DNA of 18,113 nt from an uncultured Collinsella sp. (GCA_900548815.1 URLR01000040.1:1-18113), one strand, 5' to 3'; counted from the first letter of the stretch, positions 7,492 to 15,440 are shown. Notes: generated by a model not told the origin, from the sequence alone. A program made the numbers and translations.

Positions 7492-8739
7492 CTACCGTTC
7501 GTTAATATAGGTACGGTGCGGAAACTCCAGACCCGGGAACAGCTTGCTCGTCAGCTCACAGAAATAACCGTCCGTCATGCTCGCGATGTAATCCACCACG
7601 GCTTGATCCTTGTCGTCCTGCCAGTCATAGGTGCGGTCGTAGTAGGAAAGCTGCTGCTCTATGCGCGAAACATGGTGCTTAAAGATGTAAGAGGACTCGT
7701 CGCCTTCGTTTATATCCTGCAGGCAACGGTCGTAGAGCTTTACGAACGCCTCGCGCAGCTCCGCCTCGGAATCGCCTTCGATACCGCCCTTGCTATAGAT
7801 CTTCTCGTAGTTCTCGCGCTTGGCTCGGCGAATTTCCTCAAACAGGTCCTCGCTCATCTCGATGCGCGGCTTACCATAGCTGTGCTCAACGATATCGATG
7901 GAGGCATGCGTGAGGATCCAACTGTTGTAGGCACCGCCCCGGCCATCATCAAAAGCGTCGGGCGAAAGCAGGCCCGCCGCGATCGCATCCTGACGGTCAC
8001 GACCGACGTAGGCAAGAATATCCGAAATGCGAACGACGCAGCCCTCGAGCGTCATGGGACGCAGATGCTCAATTGCGCTATAGCCCGTGGCAATGCAATC
8101 CTCAACCGCCTGATCAAACTGGTCAAAGGAGCTCATGTCCGAGAGCTCAAACACACGCTGCTCGTACTCGCCGTTATGGCATAGCACGCCGTCGAGCGTC
8201 TGGAGCGACACGTTGCGGCCATACAATGCGTCGAGCACGCGGACCGACTGCACGTTATGGAAAAAATAACGCCCCGTACGCTCATGATAGATATCGTTGA
8301 GGAAGCGCTCGCCGGCATGGCCGAAAGGCGTGTGTCCCAAGTCGTGGCCCAGGCCAATCGCCTCGATCAGATCGCAGTTGAGCCCCAGGGCGCGACCGAT
8401 ATCGCGCGCAATGCGAGACACAAGCTGCACGTGCAAACCGCGGCGTGACAGATCGTCATTGCTACGGAAGCTAAAGACCTGCGTTTTACCTGCATAACGG
8501 GTGTACGCCGGAAGATGAAGTATCTTTTCAGTATCGCGCATAAACGCCGGACGTATAAGCGTGCCTTTGTCGGCGGCGCGATCAATACGACGAATGACCT
8601 GATCATCGTTGCAACGATACGGGTTGACATAGCCCGAAGCACGATCGGCGACAATGCGCTCGACTAGTTCGGGCGACAACGCCGAGGGAATACGGTCCAT
8701 GCGCGCCTTAATGACGGCCGTTTCTTGATTAGATGCCAT
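7492..8739 (-). CDS. dgt: deoxyguanosinetriphosphate triphosphohydrolase-like HD protein
   Basis: HD-domain hydrolase that in characterised relatives converts dGTP or other dNTPs to the nucleoside plus triphosphate, affecting dNTP pools. From the ATG at 8739 it has 415 residues. Metal-binding pattern: H103 (GLHVQLV), H132-D133 in GHDLGHTPFGH (131-141), and a later Asp in VRISDILAYVGRD. The preceding ARYAGKTQVF-type block (80-89) is the family's conserved R/K-T-Q-V motif. AAGGAG (8746-8751) lies six bases before this ATG, which is why I prefer it to the upstream start at 8766. It belongs to the Dgt type 2-like (short) group. It is 31 bases downstream of the prepilin peptidase and 55 upstream of rarA. 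Confidence 0.92.
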   Translation of the reverse strand: MASNQETAVIKARMDRIPSALSPELVERIVADRASGYVNPYRCNDDQVIRRIDRAADKGTLIRPAFMRDTEKILHLPAYTRYAGKTQVFSFRSNDDLSRRGLHVQLVSRIARDIGRALGLNCDLIEAIGLGHDLGHTPFGHAGERFLNDIYHERTGRYFFHNVQSVRVLDALYGRNVSLQTLDGVLCHNGEYEQRVFELSDMSSFDQFDQAVEDCIATGYSAIEHLRPMTLEGCVVRISDILAYVGRDRQDAIAAGLLSPDAFDDGRGGAYNSWILTHASIDIVEHSYGKPRIEMSEDLFEEIRRAKRENYEKIYSKGGIEGDSEAELREAFVKLYDRCLQDINEGDESSYIFKHHVSRIEQQLSYYDRTYDWQDDKDQAVVDYIASMTDGYFCELTSKLFPGLEFPHRTYINER

Positions 8740-8770
8740 GGCATGCTCCTTAAGAAGGATGCGCAATCGG

Positions 8771-9193
8771 TTACAATGTGCAGCCCACGACCTCGATTAT
8801 GGCAAAAATCGGCACTAAAAACGGGAGCAAGGGCAGGGAGCGCGATTTTGCGATGAGGCAAGCGACGGCAAGGGTCAGGAGCGCAACCGCAAACGCGACA
8901 ACGCCGCCCAGGGGATCGAAGGTACAAAGGGCAAAGAGTGCCTTGACGTCCCCCATGCCAATGCCAGGAGCGTGGCGAACTCTACGCCAGAGCGACTCGG
9001 TAAGCACAAGGCCAAGGTAGACGATGACCGCAAGACCGGCGTGGTCAAGCGCTGTGTTCAAACCGAGGTCGAGCCAAACGCCCGCCAACGCCATCACGGC
9101 ACATGCGCCGGCAAGCTCATTGGGAAACCGCCGCTCACGGGCATCAATCCACGCGCCGGCAAAGATGCAAATCCAAAACGGGATATAGATCAT
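8771..9193 (-). CDS. A24 prepilin peptidase, short (CpaA/TadV-like)
   Basis: Membrane aspartyl protease of 140 residues that would remove leader peptides from type IV or Flp-like prepilins. Both catalytic Asp motifs are visible: D17 in WIDARERRFPN (15-25), matching the D...PN motif, and D82 in GIGMGDVKAL (77-86), matching GxGD. About five hydrophobic segments make up nearly all of the chain; there is no N-methyltransferase domain, as in the TadV/CpaA minimal class. The ATG at 9193 is set by AAGGAGG at 9200-9206, six bases upstream. No pilin, secretion ATPase or other tad gene lies in the window, so its substrate must be encoded elsewhere. Confidence 0.87.
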   Translation of the reverse strand: MIYIPFWICIFAGAWIDARERRFPNELAGACAVMALAGVWLDLGLNTALDHAGLAVIVYLGLVLTESLWRRVRHAPGIGMGDVKALFALCTFDPLGGVVAFAVALLTLAVACLIAKSRSLPLLPFLVPIFAIIEVVGCTL

Positions 9194-9205
9194 CGAAAAC
9201 CTCCT

Positions 9206-9219
9206 TGAGCAGCTGCTCA
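9206..9219. repeat. 14-bp perfect palindrome by the prepilin peptidase ribosome site
   Basis: TGAGCAGCTGCTCA is fully self-complementary and touches the AAGGAGG ribosome site (9200-9206). It could be a protein-binding site or a small hairpin affecting initiation; it could also be chance. Confidence 0.4.
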
Positions 9220-9224
9220 CAAGC

Positions 9225-9266
9225 AAAAACCACCACAAAGGTGCCTGTCCCCTTTGCGGTGGTTTT
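9225..9266 (-). terminator. terminator after the glycosyltransferase gene
   Basis: Arms 9230-9241 and 9251-9262 form a 12-bp stem around a 9-base loop. The only non-Watson-Crick position becomes G-U in minus-strand RNA but A-C in plus-strand RNA, so it is best formed by minus transcripts, and it is followed on that strand by five T (9225-9229). Four T at 9263-9266 allow weaker plus-strand use. It begins just after the glycosyltransferase stop. It closely resembles the terminator at 17019-17059. Confidence 0.85.
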
Positions 9267-9274
9267 GGTGGTGG

Positions 9275-10570
9275 TTATTTGGCGCCTTGCATGACCTCGT
9301 CAAGGGTAACGCTGACGGCGTGCTGCGTCGGGACCCAGTCGACCTTCAGGAACAGCGCGGCCACCGTGATGGGGATATAGCTGAACATAAAGATCGGGAA
9401 GGTAAACAGGTTAGTCACCAGACGCCACTTTTGCGCGCAGTGAATGTGCTTGTACTCAAAGATAGTCGTGAGCAGCGCCAGGATAAAGAAAGTCAGATAC
9501 ATCATGGCGAAGGTCATAATGAGCGAAGCGGCACAGGCCTGCATCTCGACTTCGGTAGCCAAAAAGCCGTGCGAGAGTCCACCCACGATCAGGAACGTCG
9601 CATTGGCGAGCATCGAGATGAGCGACAGCAGCATACCCGGGGCGATCGTCATGAACATGTCGTAGGCGGCAAAGCGATGGTAGCGGAAGGTCGACTTGAC
9701 CAAGTGCTTACCGTAAGTAAAGAACACCTGGTAGAAGCCCTTGGTCCAACGCATGCGCTGTTTCCAGGACGCCTTAAACGTCACGGGTTGTTCGTCAAAG
9801 AACTCCGCCGGCGCATAGCCAATGCGAATGCCGTGAATGGCGCAGAACGTGGTGAACTGAATGTCCTCGGTCAGCGTGTGGAACTGCCAACCGTGCATGC
9901 CCTCGATAACGCTGGCGGAGATGAGGTAGCCCGAACCCGAAACAGCGCAGGACGTCTTGCAGATATTACGCGCGTTGTTGAGGAAGCGCGCCTCGCGTAG
10001 ATACCACGTGGCATTAGCAGCCGAGATCCACGAGCTGCCGAAGTTCTTGGAATTGCGATAGCTCGTGACCACATGGAAGCCCTGGTCAAAGGCATCATTC
10101 ATCTTGGAAACGTAATCGCGGGAGATAACGTTATCGGCATCGAAGATAAAGTAGCCCTCAAACGTGTCGGGATACTCGTTGAGAATGCGGTCGAAGCCAA
10201 AGTCCATGACCCAGCTCTTGCCCTTGCGGGCCAGGTCATTGCGCTCGTAAACAATGGCACCGGCCTCGCGCGCGAGCTGCACCGTGTTGTCGGTGCAGGC
10301 ATCGGCGACCACGAAAACCTCGATGAGCTCGGACGGATAATCCTGGTCCTTGATGGAGCGAACGAGGTTGGCGATCACGGCCTCCTCATTATGCGCCGCG
10401 ATAAAAAAGGCATAGCGATGGAGTTTTTTGGCCTTGGGAGGCGCGACCTCGCCACGAAGAGCGCCAATGACAAAGAAGACCACCTGGTACAGAAAGCAGA
10501 CCGTGAGCAGCGTGACGACAATCTGGTTGAAGATCACGATGGGTGTGTTGGTTTGTAAAAAGGCGAGCAT
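9275..10570 (-). CDS. membrane-bound family 2 glycosyltransferase
   Basis: Processive-type GT-A glycosyltransferase (431 residues) transferring a sugar from a nucleotide-sugar to an unknown acceptor at the membrane. One N-terminal transmembrane segment (about 11-37) precedes the catalytic domain: AHNEE (59-63), VADACTDNT (88-96), DAD (144-146, metal-binding DxD), TED (234-236, catalytic base) and QRMRW (271-275, the QxxRW motif). At least three further membrane segments follow (about 305-420). This D, DxD, ED, QxxRW set is shared with cellulose, hyaluronan and poly-GlcNAc synthases; the product is not predictable. GGGAG sits five bases before the ATG at 10570. The 82-base gap to the pseudouridine synthase holds only weak promoter-like sequence (TTGAAC 10629-10634, TAAGAT 10608-10613). 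Confidence 0.92.
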   Translation of the reverse strand: MLAFLQTNTPIVIFNQIVVTLLTVCFLYQVVFFVIGALRGEVAPPKAKKLHRYAFFIAAHNEEAVIANLVRSIKDQDYPSELIEVFVVADACTDNTVQLAREAGAIVYERNDLARKGKSWVMDFGFDRILNEYPDTFEGYFIFDADNVISRDYVSKMNDAFDQGFHVVTSYRNSKNFGSSWISAANATWYLREARFLNNARNICKTSCAVSGSGYLISASVIEGMHGWQFHTLTEDIQFTTFCAIHGIRIGYAPAEFFDEQPVTFKASWKQRMRWTKGFYQVFFTYGKHLVKSTFRYHRFAAYDMFMTIAPGMLLSLISMLANATFLIVGGLSHGFLATEVEMQACAASLIMTFAMMYLTFFILALLTTIFEYKHIHCAQKWRLVTNLFTFPIFMFSYIPITVAALFLKVDWVPTQHAVSVTLDEVMQGAK

Positions 10571-10652
10571 GCAGGCTCCCAGCAACGCGTAACGTAAACA
10601 ATCGTATATCTTACCGCAGGCTTACCGAGTTCAAGAAACCACCTAATACTGG

Positions 10653-11666
10653 CTAGGCTTCGAGAAGACCGAGCTGCGGGACGATGTCGTCGCCGGCGGC
10701 GGTGCGGCCAAGCGAGCGCGGGGCCAGGTCGTCAAGAACCGCAGCGAGATCCCAAGGCAGCTCGTCGCGGCATTCGATGCGCTCACCCGTCACGGGATGG
10801 TCGAATGCGACGCGCCAGGAATGAAGGAATTGCCTGGTCAGACCCTGATCGGCACGCGCATCGCACTTACCGTAGAGCGGATCGCCCACGCAGGCGTGGT
10901 TGATATGGCGCATATGCACGCGAATCTGATGTGTGCGGCCCGTAAACAGGTGGCACTCGACGAGCGTATAGCCGTCGTCGAAACGCGTGGAATCGAAGCG
11001 CTCGAGGACCTTAAAGGTCGTGATGGCCTGGCGCGCAAAGGGGTCATCGGAAACCGCCATCTTGACGCGGTCGCGCGTGGAACGGGCGATACCGGTATTG
11101 ATGGTGCCCTCGTCCATGGCGATGTGACCGTGAACGAGCGTGATATAGCGACGGTCGAGCGTGCGCGTGCGGATAAGATTTTGAAGCGCGCGCTGGGTGT
11201 CGTCGTCTTTTGCCGCGAGCATAAGGCCCGAGGTATCACGATCCAGGCGATGCACGATGCCGGGTCGGTCCTCACCCTGCACGGTACCAAGATGATCGAT
11301 ACCGCAGTGGTAGACCAGAGCGTTTGCAAGAGTGCCGCTCTCGTGGCCATGGGCGGGATGACACACCAGGCCGCGCTGCTTGGAGAGCACGATAAGGTAG
11401 TCGTCTTCGTAGCGGATATCGAGAGGAATGGCCTCGGGAATCACGTCGGTCGGGTCGTGTGGCTCGGGCAGATCGACCGAAATGCGGTCGCCGGAGCGCA
11501 CGGCATACTTTTTTGACAGGCAGGTCTCACCGTTGACGGCAACGGCGCCTCCCTCGATCAGATGCGCGCAGGCAGAGCGCGTGGGGCAGCCGTCATTGGA
11601 GCCCAGATAGGCGTCAAGACGCTGACCAGCGGCATCGTCGGCAACAAGGATATGGATGTCGGCCAT
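10653..11666 (-). CDS. RluA-family pseudouridine synthase (RluD-like)
   Basis: Isomerises uridine to pseudouridine in RNA, most likely 23S rRNA. 337 residues: an N-terminal S4 RNA-binding domain (about 14-65) and the catalytic domain with HRLDRDTSG at 139-147, where D142 is the expected nucleophile. Further family motifs are GRTHQIRVH and GDPLYG. The ATG at 11666 overlaps the lspA stop by one base (TAATG), a coupled arrangement very common for lspA-rluD in Gram-positive bacteria. RluD-like domain order and length support a 23S helix-69 type enzyme, but RluA-family specificities cannot be separated by eye, so I give no symbol. Confidence 0.94.
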   Translation of the reverse strand: MADIHILVADDAAGQRLDAYLGSNDGCPTRSACAHLIEGGAVAVNGETCLSKKYAVRSGDRISVDLPEPHDPTDVIPEAIPLDIRYEDDYLIVLSKQRGLVCHPAHGHESGTLANALVYHCGIDHLGTVQGEDRPGIVHRLDRDTSGLMLAAKDDDTQRALQNLIRTRTLDRRYITLVHGHIAMDEGTINTGIARSTRDRVKMAVSDDPFARQAITTFKVLERFDSTRFDDGYTLVECHLFTGRTHQIRVHMRHINHACVGDPLYGKCDARADQGLTRQFLHSWRVAFDHPVTGERIECRDELPWDLAAVLDDLAPRSLGRTAAGDDIVPQLGLLEA

Positions 11667-12247
11667 TAGCGCTCATTCCTTTCGCGAATCTTGCGGGCAC
11701 GCTCCCCACGCTGCTGGGCCTTGCGCTTAGCGCGGGCCTCGTCACGGGCGTTAAGCTCGGCGGTCGCATCGACCTCACGGGCAGCGGGGCTCAAGAACAT
11801 GTAACCGAAGAGGGCGAGCACGACGCCCAAGGTAATGCCGATATCGGCCACATTAAAGACGGGGAAGTCGACGAAGGTGGTGGCAATAAAATCGGTCACG
11901 AAGCCAAAGGCCAAACGATCGATAGCGTTGCCGATAGCACCGCCCGCAACCATCGCCATGCCCACAACCTCAAGATGGGCGAGCTGGGGTGCACGAACGA
12001 GGTACACGGCAATAGCGATAATGACCGCCAACGCCAGCACGGCAAACGCGATGCCATGCCCCTCGCCCATACTAAAGGCAGCACCGATATTGCGGACAAA
12101 CATAAAGTCGATGACACCGGGGATGACAGTCACATGCAAAGCTTCGCCCACGGCACGAACCGCAAGCTTGGTCAGCTGGTCAACAAGCAGCACAACGAGC
12201 GCCACCCCACCAGCAACACCCAACCGCCAACGCAAAGGCGGCGTCAT
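11666..12247 (-). CDS. lspA: lipoprotein signal peptidase II
   Basis: Inner-membrane aspartyl protease that removes signal peptides from diacylated prolipoproteins. 193 residues from the ATG at 12247; an in-frame TTG at 12265 with AGGGGA close upstream is an alternative start. Four membrane segments (about 9-27, 64-84, 93-108, 132-153). Signature residues: RNIGAAFS (52-59), GNAIDRL (106-112, catalytic D110) and FPVFNVADIGI (128-138, catalytic D135). The C-terminus extends beyond the usual end near residue 155 with a highly basic, Arg/Lys-rich tail (about 165-193). It is coupled to the downstream pseudouridine synthase gene by TAATG. Confidence 0.96.
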   Translation of the reverse strand: MTPPLRWRLGVAGGVALVVLLVDQLTKLAVRAVGEALHVTVIPGVIDFMFVRNIGAAFSMGEGHGIAFAVLALAVIIAIAVYLVRAPQLAHLEVVGMAMVAGGAIGNAIDRLAFGFVTDFIATTFVDFPVFNVADIGITLGVVLALFGYMFLSPAAREVDATAELNARDEARAKRKAQQRGERARKIRERNER

Positions 12248-12300
12248 ATCCCCAGCACGACCCAAAGAAATCCCCTACCCTCAAGATCATCGAATTACGT

Positions 12301-12329
12301 TTAATACAAAGAACTATCTTATATTGCCA
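12301..12329 (-). promoter_or_regulatory. candidate lspA promoter
   Basis: On the minus strand, TGGCAA (12324-12329) and TATTAA (12301-12306) are 17 bases apart in the AT-rich part of the spacer, after the ileS-side hairpins and about 55 bases before the lspA ATG. A second -10-like TATAAG overlaps the spacer. The -35 matches consensus poorly. Confidence 0.35.
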
Positions 12330-12377
12330 TACGCAGAACGCACGACATATCCACCAACGCAAGCGAAATAACCAGCT

Positions 12378-12416
12378 AAAAACGAAAGCGACATTCCGAA
12401 TAACGGAATGTCGCTT
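12378..12416 (-). terminator. probable ileS terminator (13-bp hairpin)
   Basis: Perfect 13-bp arms (12386-12398 and 12404-12416) enclose a 5-base AT loop. On the minus strand the stem is followed, after three bases, by five T (12378-12382). Position and orientation fit termination of ileS transcripts about 225 bases beyond the stop codon. Confidence 0.7.
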
Positions 12417-12421
12417 AATAG

Positions 12422-12448
12422 CTTTCGACTAAAAACGCAAGTCGAAAG
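12422..12448. repeat. 9-bp perfect inverted repeat next to the ileS terminator
   Basis: CTTTCGACT (12422-12430) and AGTCGAAAG (12440-12448) flank a 9-base loop. It lies only five bases from the terminator stem, and its CTTTCG arm can also pair with CGAAAG at 12383-12388, so the two hairpins may be mutually exclusive. No T-tract follows it. Confidence 0.6.
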
Positions 12449-12500
12449 AAAGCCTCTAGCTCCAGCAATGGAAACGCCGCGTTATCGTCACCAACAGCGA

Positions 12501-12598
12501 AAACGTCCCTAAGCGAGCAAGGTGACGTGAAAGAGGAGGGAAGCGTACTTTGGTACGCGACCGACGATTGAACGTCAGATTGCCGCTTAGGGGCGTTT
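12501..12598. other. multi-stem palindromic element, candidate structured RNA or repeat
   Basis: A 98-base element with nested complementary arms. P1 pairs 12501-12515 with 12584-12598 (15 bp, one G-U on the plus strand). P2 pairs GCAA 12517-12520 with TTGC 12580-12583. A 2x2 internal loop (GG/GA) separates P2 from P3, TGACGT 12523-12528 with ACGTCA 12572-12577. P4 is a terminal hairpin, GCGTAC 12543-12548 with GTACGC 12553-12558 and a TTTG loop. Single-stranded joints are a purine run (12529-12542) and 12559-12571. It lies between ileS and lspA with no open frame of its own. The single variable P1 pair is tolerated on the plus strand but is A-C on the minus strand. It may be a non-coding RNA or a dispersed extragenic palindrome; I cannot say which. 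Confidence 0.65.
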
Positions 12599-12607
12599 GC
12601 AGCGTCG

Positions 12608-12642
12608 GTAGGTTACGGCGTTCTACGAACGCCGTAACCTAC
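12608..12642. repeat. 16-bp perfect inverted repeat spanning the ileS stop codon
   Basis: Arms 12608-12623 and 12627-12642 are exact reverse complements around a 3-base TAC spacer. The ileS stop codon (TAG, 12641-12639) lies inside the right arm. On the minus strand no T-tract follows, so it is not a classical terminator; it could stabilise the mRNA 3' end, help rho-independent release, or be the edge of a repeat. Confidence 0.8.
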
Positions 12643-15440
12643 AAAGCATCGGCGCAGCGCTTGCAAATATGCGCGTGGCCGTTGTACTTGCCGACGGTGG
12701 TGCGATAGTTCCAGCAACGGTCGCAGCACTCGCCCTCGGCAGCCTCGATGGCAACGGAGAGCTCCTCGCCCTGGGTCAGCTCAACATCGGAGACGATGTA
12801 GAACTCGGCCAGGTCGACGGCCTTGTCGCCGGTCAGCAGCGCGTACATCTCGGCGGGAACGACCGCCTTGACGCGGACCTGCTGGCTCTTAGTAAAGGTG
12901 CCGGCAGAACGGGCATCCTCAAGGGCCTTGGTCACGGAGCTACGGAGCTCGAGCGAAGCCTCGAGCACGCCCTCAAACTCATTGGCCTCGTCGACCGTGA
13001 TGGGCGACTTGTACCAATCGAGCAGCGCGGCGTACTTCTGGTGGTCGACGCAGCCGGCGGGCGCATATGCCATGGCCTCATCGACCGTGTAGGACAGGAT
13101 CGGCTGCAGGTCGCGCATGAGCATCGAGAAGAGCTCGGCCAGCACGGTCTGGGCGCTGCGACGCTCGAGCGAGCCGGGCTTATCGCAGTACAGACGGTCC
13201 TTCAGGGCGTCGAGGTACACGTTGGAGAGCTCGGTAACCACGAAGTCGTAGAGCGCACGGTAGGCGCGCGGGAACTCGTAGCTGGCGTAGGCATCGTCGA
13301 CTTCGGCCTGAACCTGGGTTAGGCGGGCAACCATGAGCTTGTCGAGCGGCAGCAGGTCGGCAAAGGCGACGCCGTCGGTCTCGGGCTCAAACTGACCCTC
13401 GAGCTCGGAGAGCAAGAAGCGCAGTGTGTTGCGGAAACGACGGTAGGCATCGGACGTACGAGCAAGGATCTCGTGGTCGATGGAAACGTCGGAGCTGGTA
13501 TCGACCGAGGCGACCCACAGGCGGATGATGTCGGCGCCCATCTCGTCACAGACCTTGTTGGGGTCGATGACGTTGCCGAGCGACTTGGACATCTTGCGGC
13601 CCTGGCCGTCGAGCGTGAAGCCCTGCGAGACGACTGCCTTGTACGGAGCGTGGCCGTTGGCACCCACCGAGGTGAGCAGCGAGCTCTGGAACCAACCGCG
13701 GTGCTGGTCGGAGCCCTCGAGGTACACATCCGCCGGGTACTCCAGCTCGGGGCGATACTCACAGACGGCCTTCCAAGACACGCCGGAGTCCCACCAAACG
13801 TCGAGGATGTCCTTATCGGCCTTGAGGTGATGCCCGCCGCACTTGGGGCAGACGCAGGCCTCGCCCAGGTAGCTCTCGGGGGCATCGGTGAACCAGGCGT
13901 CGGAGCCCTTCTCGTGGAAGAGCTTGATGACGGCGTCAAGCGTGGCATCGTTCATGACCTTCTCGCCGCAGTCGGCGCAAGTGTAGCTGGGGATCGGCAC
14001 GCCCCAGTTGCGCTGGCGGCTGATGCACCAGTCGGGGCGCTGCTCGACCATGGCGCCAATGCGGTTGGCGGCATGGGCCGGATACCACTTGACGTTCTCG
14101 CGAACCTCCTTGCCAGCCTGCTCGCGCAAACCGGTCTTGTCCATCGAGACGAACCACTGGTCGGTAGCACGGAAGAGCACCGGGTGCTTGCAGCGCCAGC
14201 AGTGCGGATAGCTGTGCGTGATCTTCTTCTCGAGGACTAGGGTACCGCGCTCGCGCAGGAACTCGATGATGTGCGGGTTGGCCTCATCGGTGTCCATACC
14301 GCTGAAGGGGCCACCGGTGCCAAACTCCTCGCCGGTGTAGAACTTGCCGTCGTCATCGACCGGCATGCAGATGTCGGTGATGCCCTCCTTGAGGCAGACA
14401 AAGTAGTCGTCGACGCCGTGGCCGGGCGAGTTGTGGACAATACCGGTACCGTCATCGACACCGACGTAATCGGCCAGCAGCGCCACGCCCTCGACACCGT
14501 CGAAGATCGGCTGCTTGTAGTGGATGTGGTGGAAGGTCTCGGCGGGAACCACATAGGGCTTGCCGTCGACCATAACCGGAGTGTACTCCCAGCCAAACTC
14601 CTCGCAGCACTTAGGAGCCAGGTCCTCGAGCATGACCTCGGCGCGGCCGTCGTGCTCAACGGCAACGTAGGCGGCGCCGGGCTTGAGGGAAACGGCCTGG
14701 TCGGAGGGGATGGTCCACGGCGTGGTCGTCCAGATAATAAAGTCAACCGGGCCGTCGAAGTTCTCGAGGCCGGCGGGCTTGGAAGTCATCTCGAAGCGCA
14801 CGAAAATGGACGGGCTCGTCTCGTCGGAGTACTCGATCTCGGCCTCGGCCAGCGCGGTGTGGCAGTGCTTGCACCAGTGAACCGGCTTGTGACCGCGATA
14901 GATCATGCCCTTATCGAACATGGCCTTGAAGACCTCGATGTCGGCGGCGTCGTGCTGGTGATAGAGCGTTAGATACGGGTTGTCCCAGTCGCCAAGCACG
15001 CCCAAGCGACGGAAGCCGGCCTTCTGGAGCTCGATGTTCTCGACAGCGAACTCGTTGCAAAGCTCGCGGATCTTGGCCGTGGAGGTCTGGTTGAACTTCT
15101 CGGTGCCGAGCTTTTCCTCGACCTTGTGCTCGATCGGCTGACCGTGGCAGTCCCAACCGGGGACATAGGGAACCTCATAGCCCTGCATCATCCAGTAACG
15201 GTTGATCATGTCCTTGGAGATCTTGTTCATGGCATGGCCGATGTGGATCGGACCGTTGGCGTACGGAGGACCGTCGTGCAGCACGAACTTCTTGTGACCC
15301 TCGTTCTTCTTCAGAACCTGCTCGTAGACCTTGTTGTCCTGCCAGTCCTTGAGTCGCTTGGGCTCGGACTTGGAAAGACCGGCACGCATGGGAAAACCGG
15401 TCTTGGGCAGATTCATCGTCTGCTTGTACTCGTTTGCCAC
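12639..15440 (-). CDS. ileS: isoleucine--tRNA ligase
   Basis: Class Ia synthetase charging tRNA-Ile, with an editing (CP1) domain against Val. 933 residues from a GTG at 15440, very close to the 938 of E. coli IleS. HIGH is at 66-69, the CP1 TWTTTPWTIPSDQA editing motif is intact, KMSKS is at 616-620, and the C-terminal zinc knuckle has C906/C909 and C926/C929. A second Cys-rich insert (CADCGEK...CPKCGG) lies in the middle. Overall a bacterial type 1 enzyme. The GTG start is chosen because AAAGGGG lies about four bases upstream and homologous sequence begins near MNLPKTGFPMRAG; the frame extending to 15545 runs into the leader RNA. Regulated by the upstream T-box. The spacer to lspA is 391 bases. 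Confidence 0.97.
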   Translation of the reverse strand: MANEYKQTMNLPKTGFPMRAGLSKSEPKRLKDWQDNKVYEQVLKKNEGHKKFVLHDGPPYANGPIHIGHAMNKISKDMINRYWMMQGYEVPYVPGWDCHGQPIEHKVEEKLGTEKFNQTSTAKIRELCNEFAVENIELQKAGFRRLGVLGDWDNPYLTLYHQHDAADIEVFKAMFDKGMIYRGHKPVHWCKHCHTALAEAEIEYSDETSPSIFVRFEMTSKPAGLENFDGPVDFIIWTTTPWTIPSDQAVSLKPGAAYVAVEHDGRAEVMLEDLAPKCCEEFGWEYTPVMVDGKPYVVPAETFHHIHYKQPIFDGVEGVALLADYVGVDDGTGIVHNSPGHGVDDYFVCLKEGITDICMPVDDDGKFYTGEEFGTGGPFSGMDTDEANPHIIEFLRERGTLVLEKKITHSYPHCWRCKHPVLFRATDQWFVSMDKTGLREQAGKEVRENVKWYPAHAANRIGAMVEQRPDWCISRQRNWGVPIPSYTCADCGEKVMNDATLDAVIKLFHEKGSDAWFTDAPESYLGEACVCPKCGGHHLKADKDILDVWWDSGVSWKAVCEYRPELEYPADVYLEGSDQHRGWFQSSLLTSVGANGHAPYKAVVSQGFTLDGQGRKMSKSLGNVIDPNKVCDEMGADIIRLWVASVDTSSDVSIDHEILARTSDAYRRFRNTLRFLLSELEGQFEPETDGVAFADLLPLDKLMVARLTQVQAEVDDAYASYEFPRAYRALYDFVVTELSNVYLDALKDRLYCDKPGSLERRSAQTVLAELFSMLMRDLQPILSYTVDEAMAYAPAGCVDHQKYAALLDWYKSPITVDEANEFEGVLEASLELRSSVTKALEDARSAGTFTKSQQVRVKAVVPAEMYALLTGDKAVDLAEFYIVSDVELTQGEELSVAIEAAEGECCDRCWNYRTTVGKYNGHAHICKRCADAL

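Noticed and set aside
9254..10000. 248-codon plus-strand frame opposite the glycosyltransferase
   Set aside because: Antisense shadow; the minus-strand protein has the full GT2 motif set.
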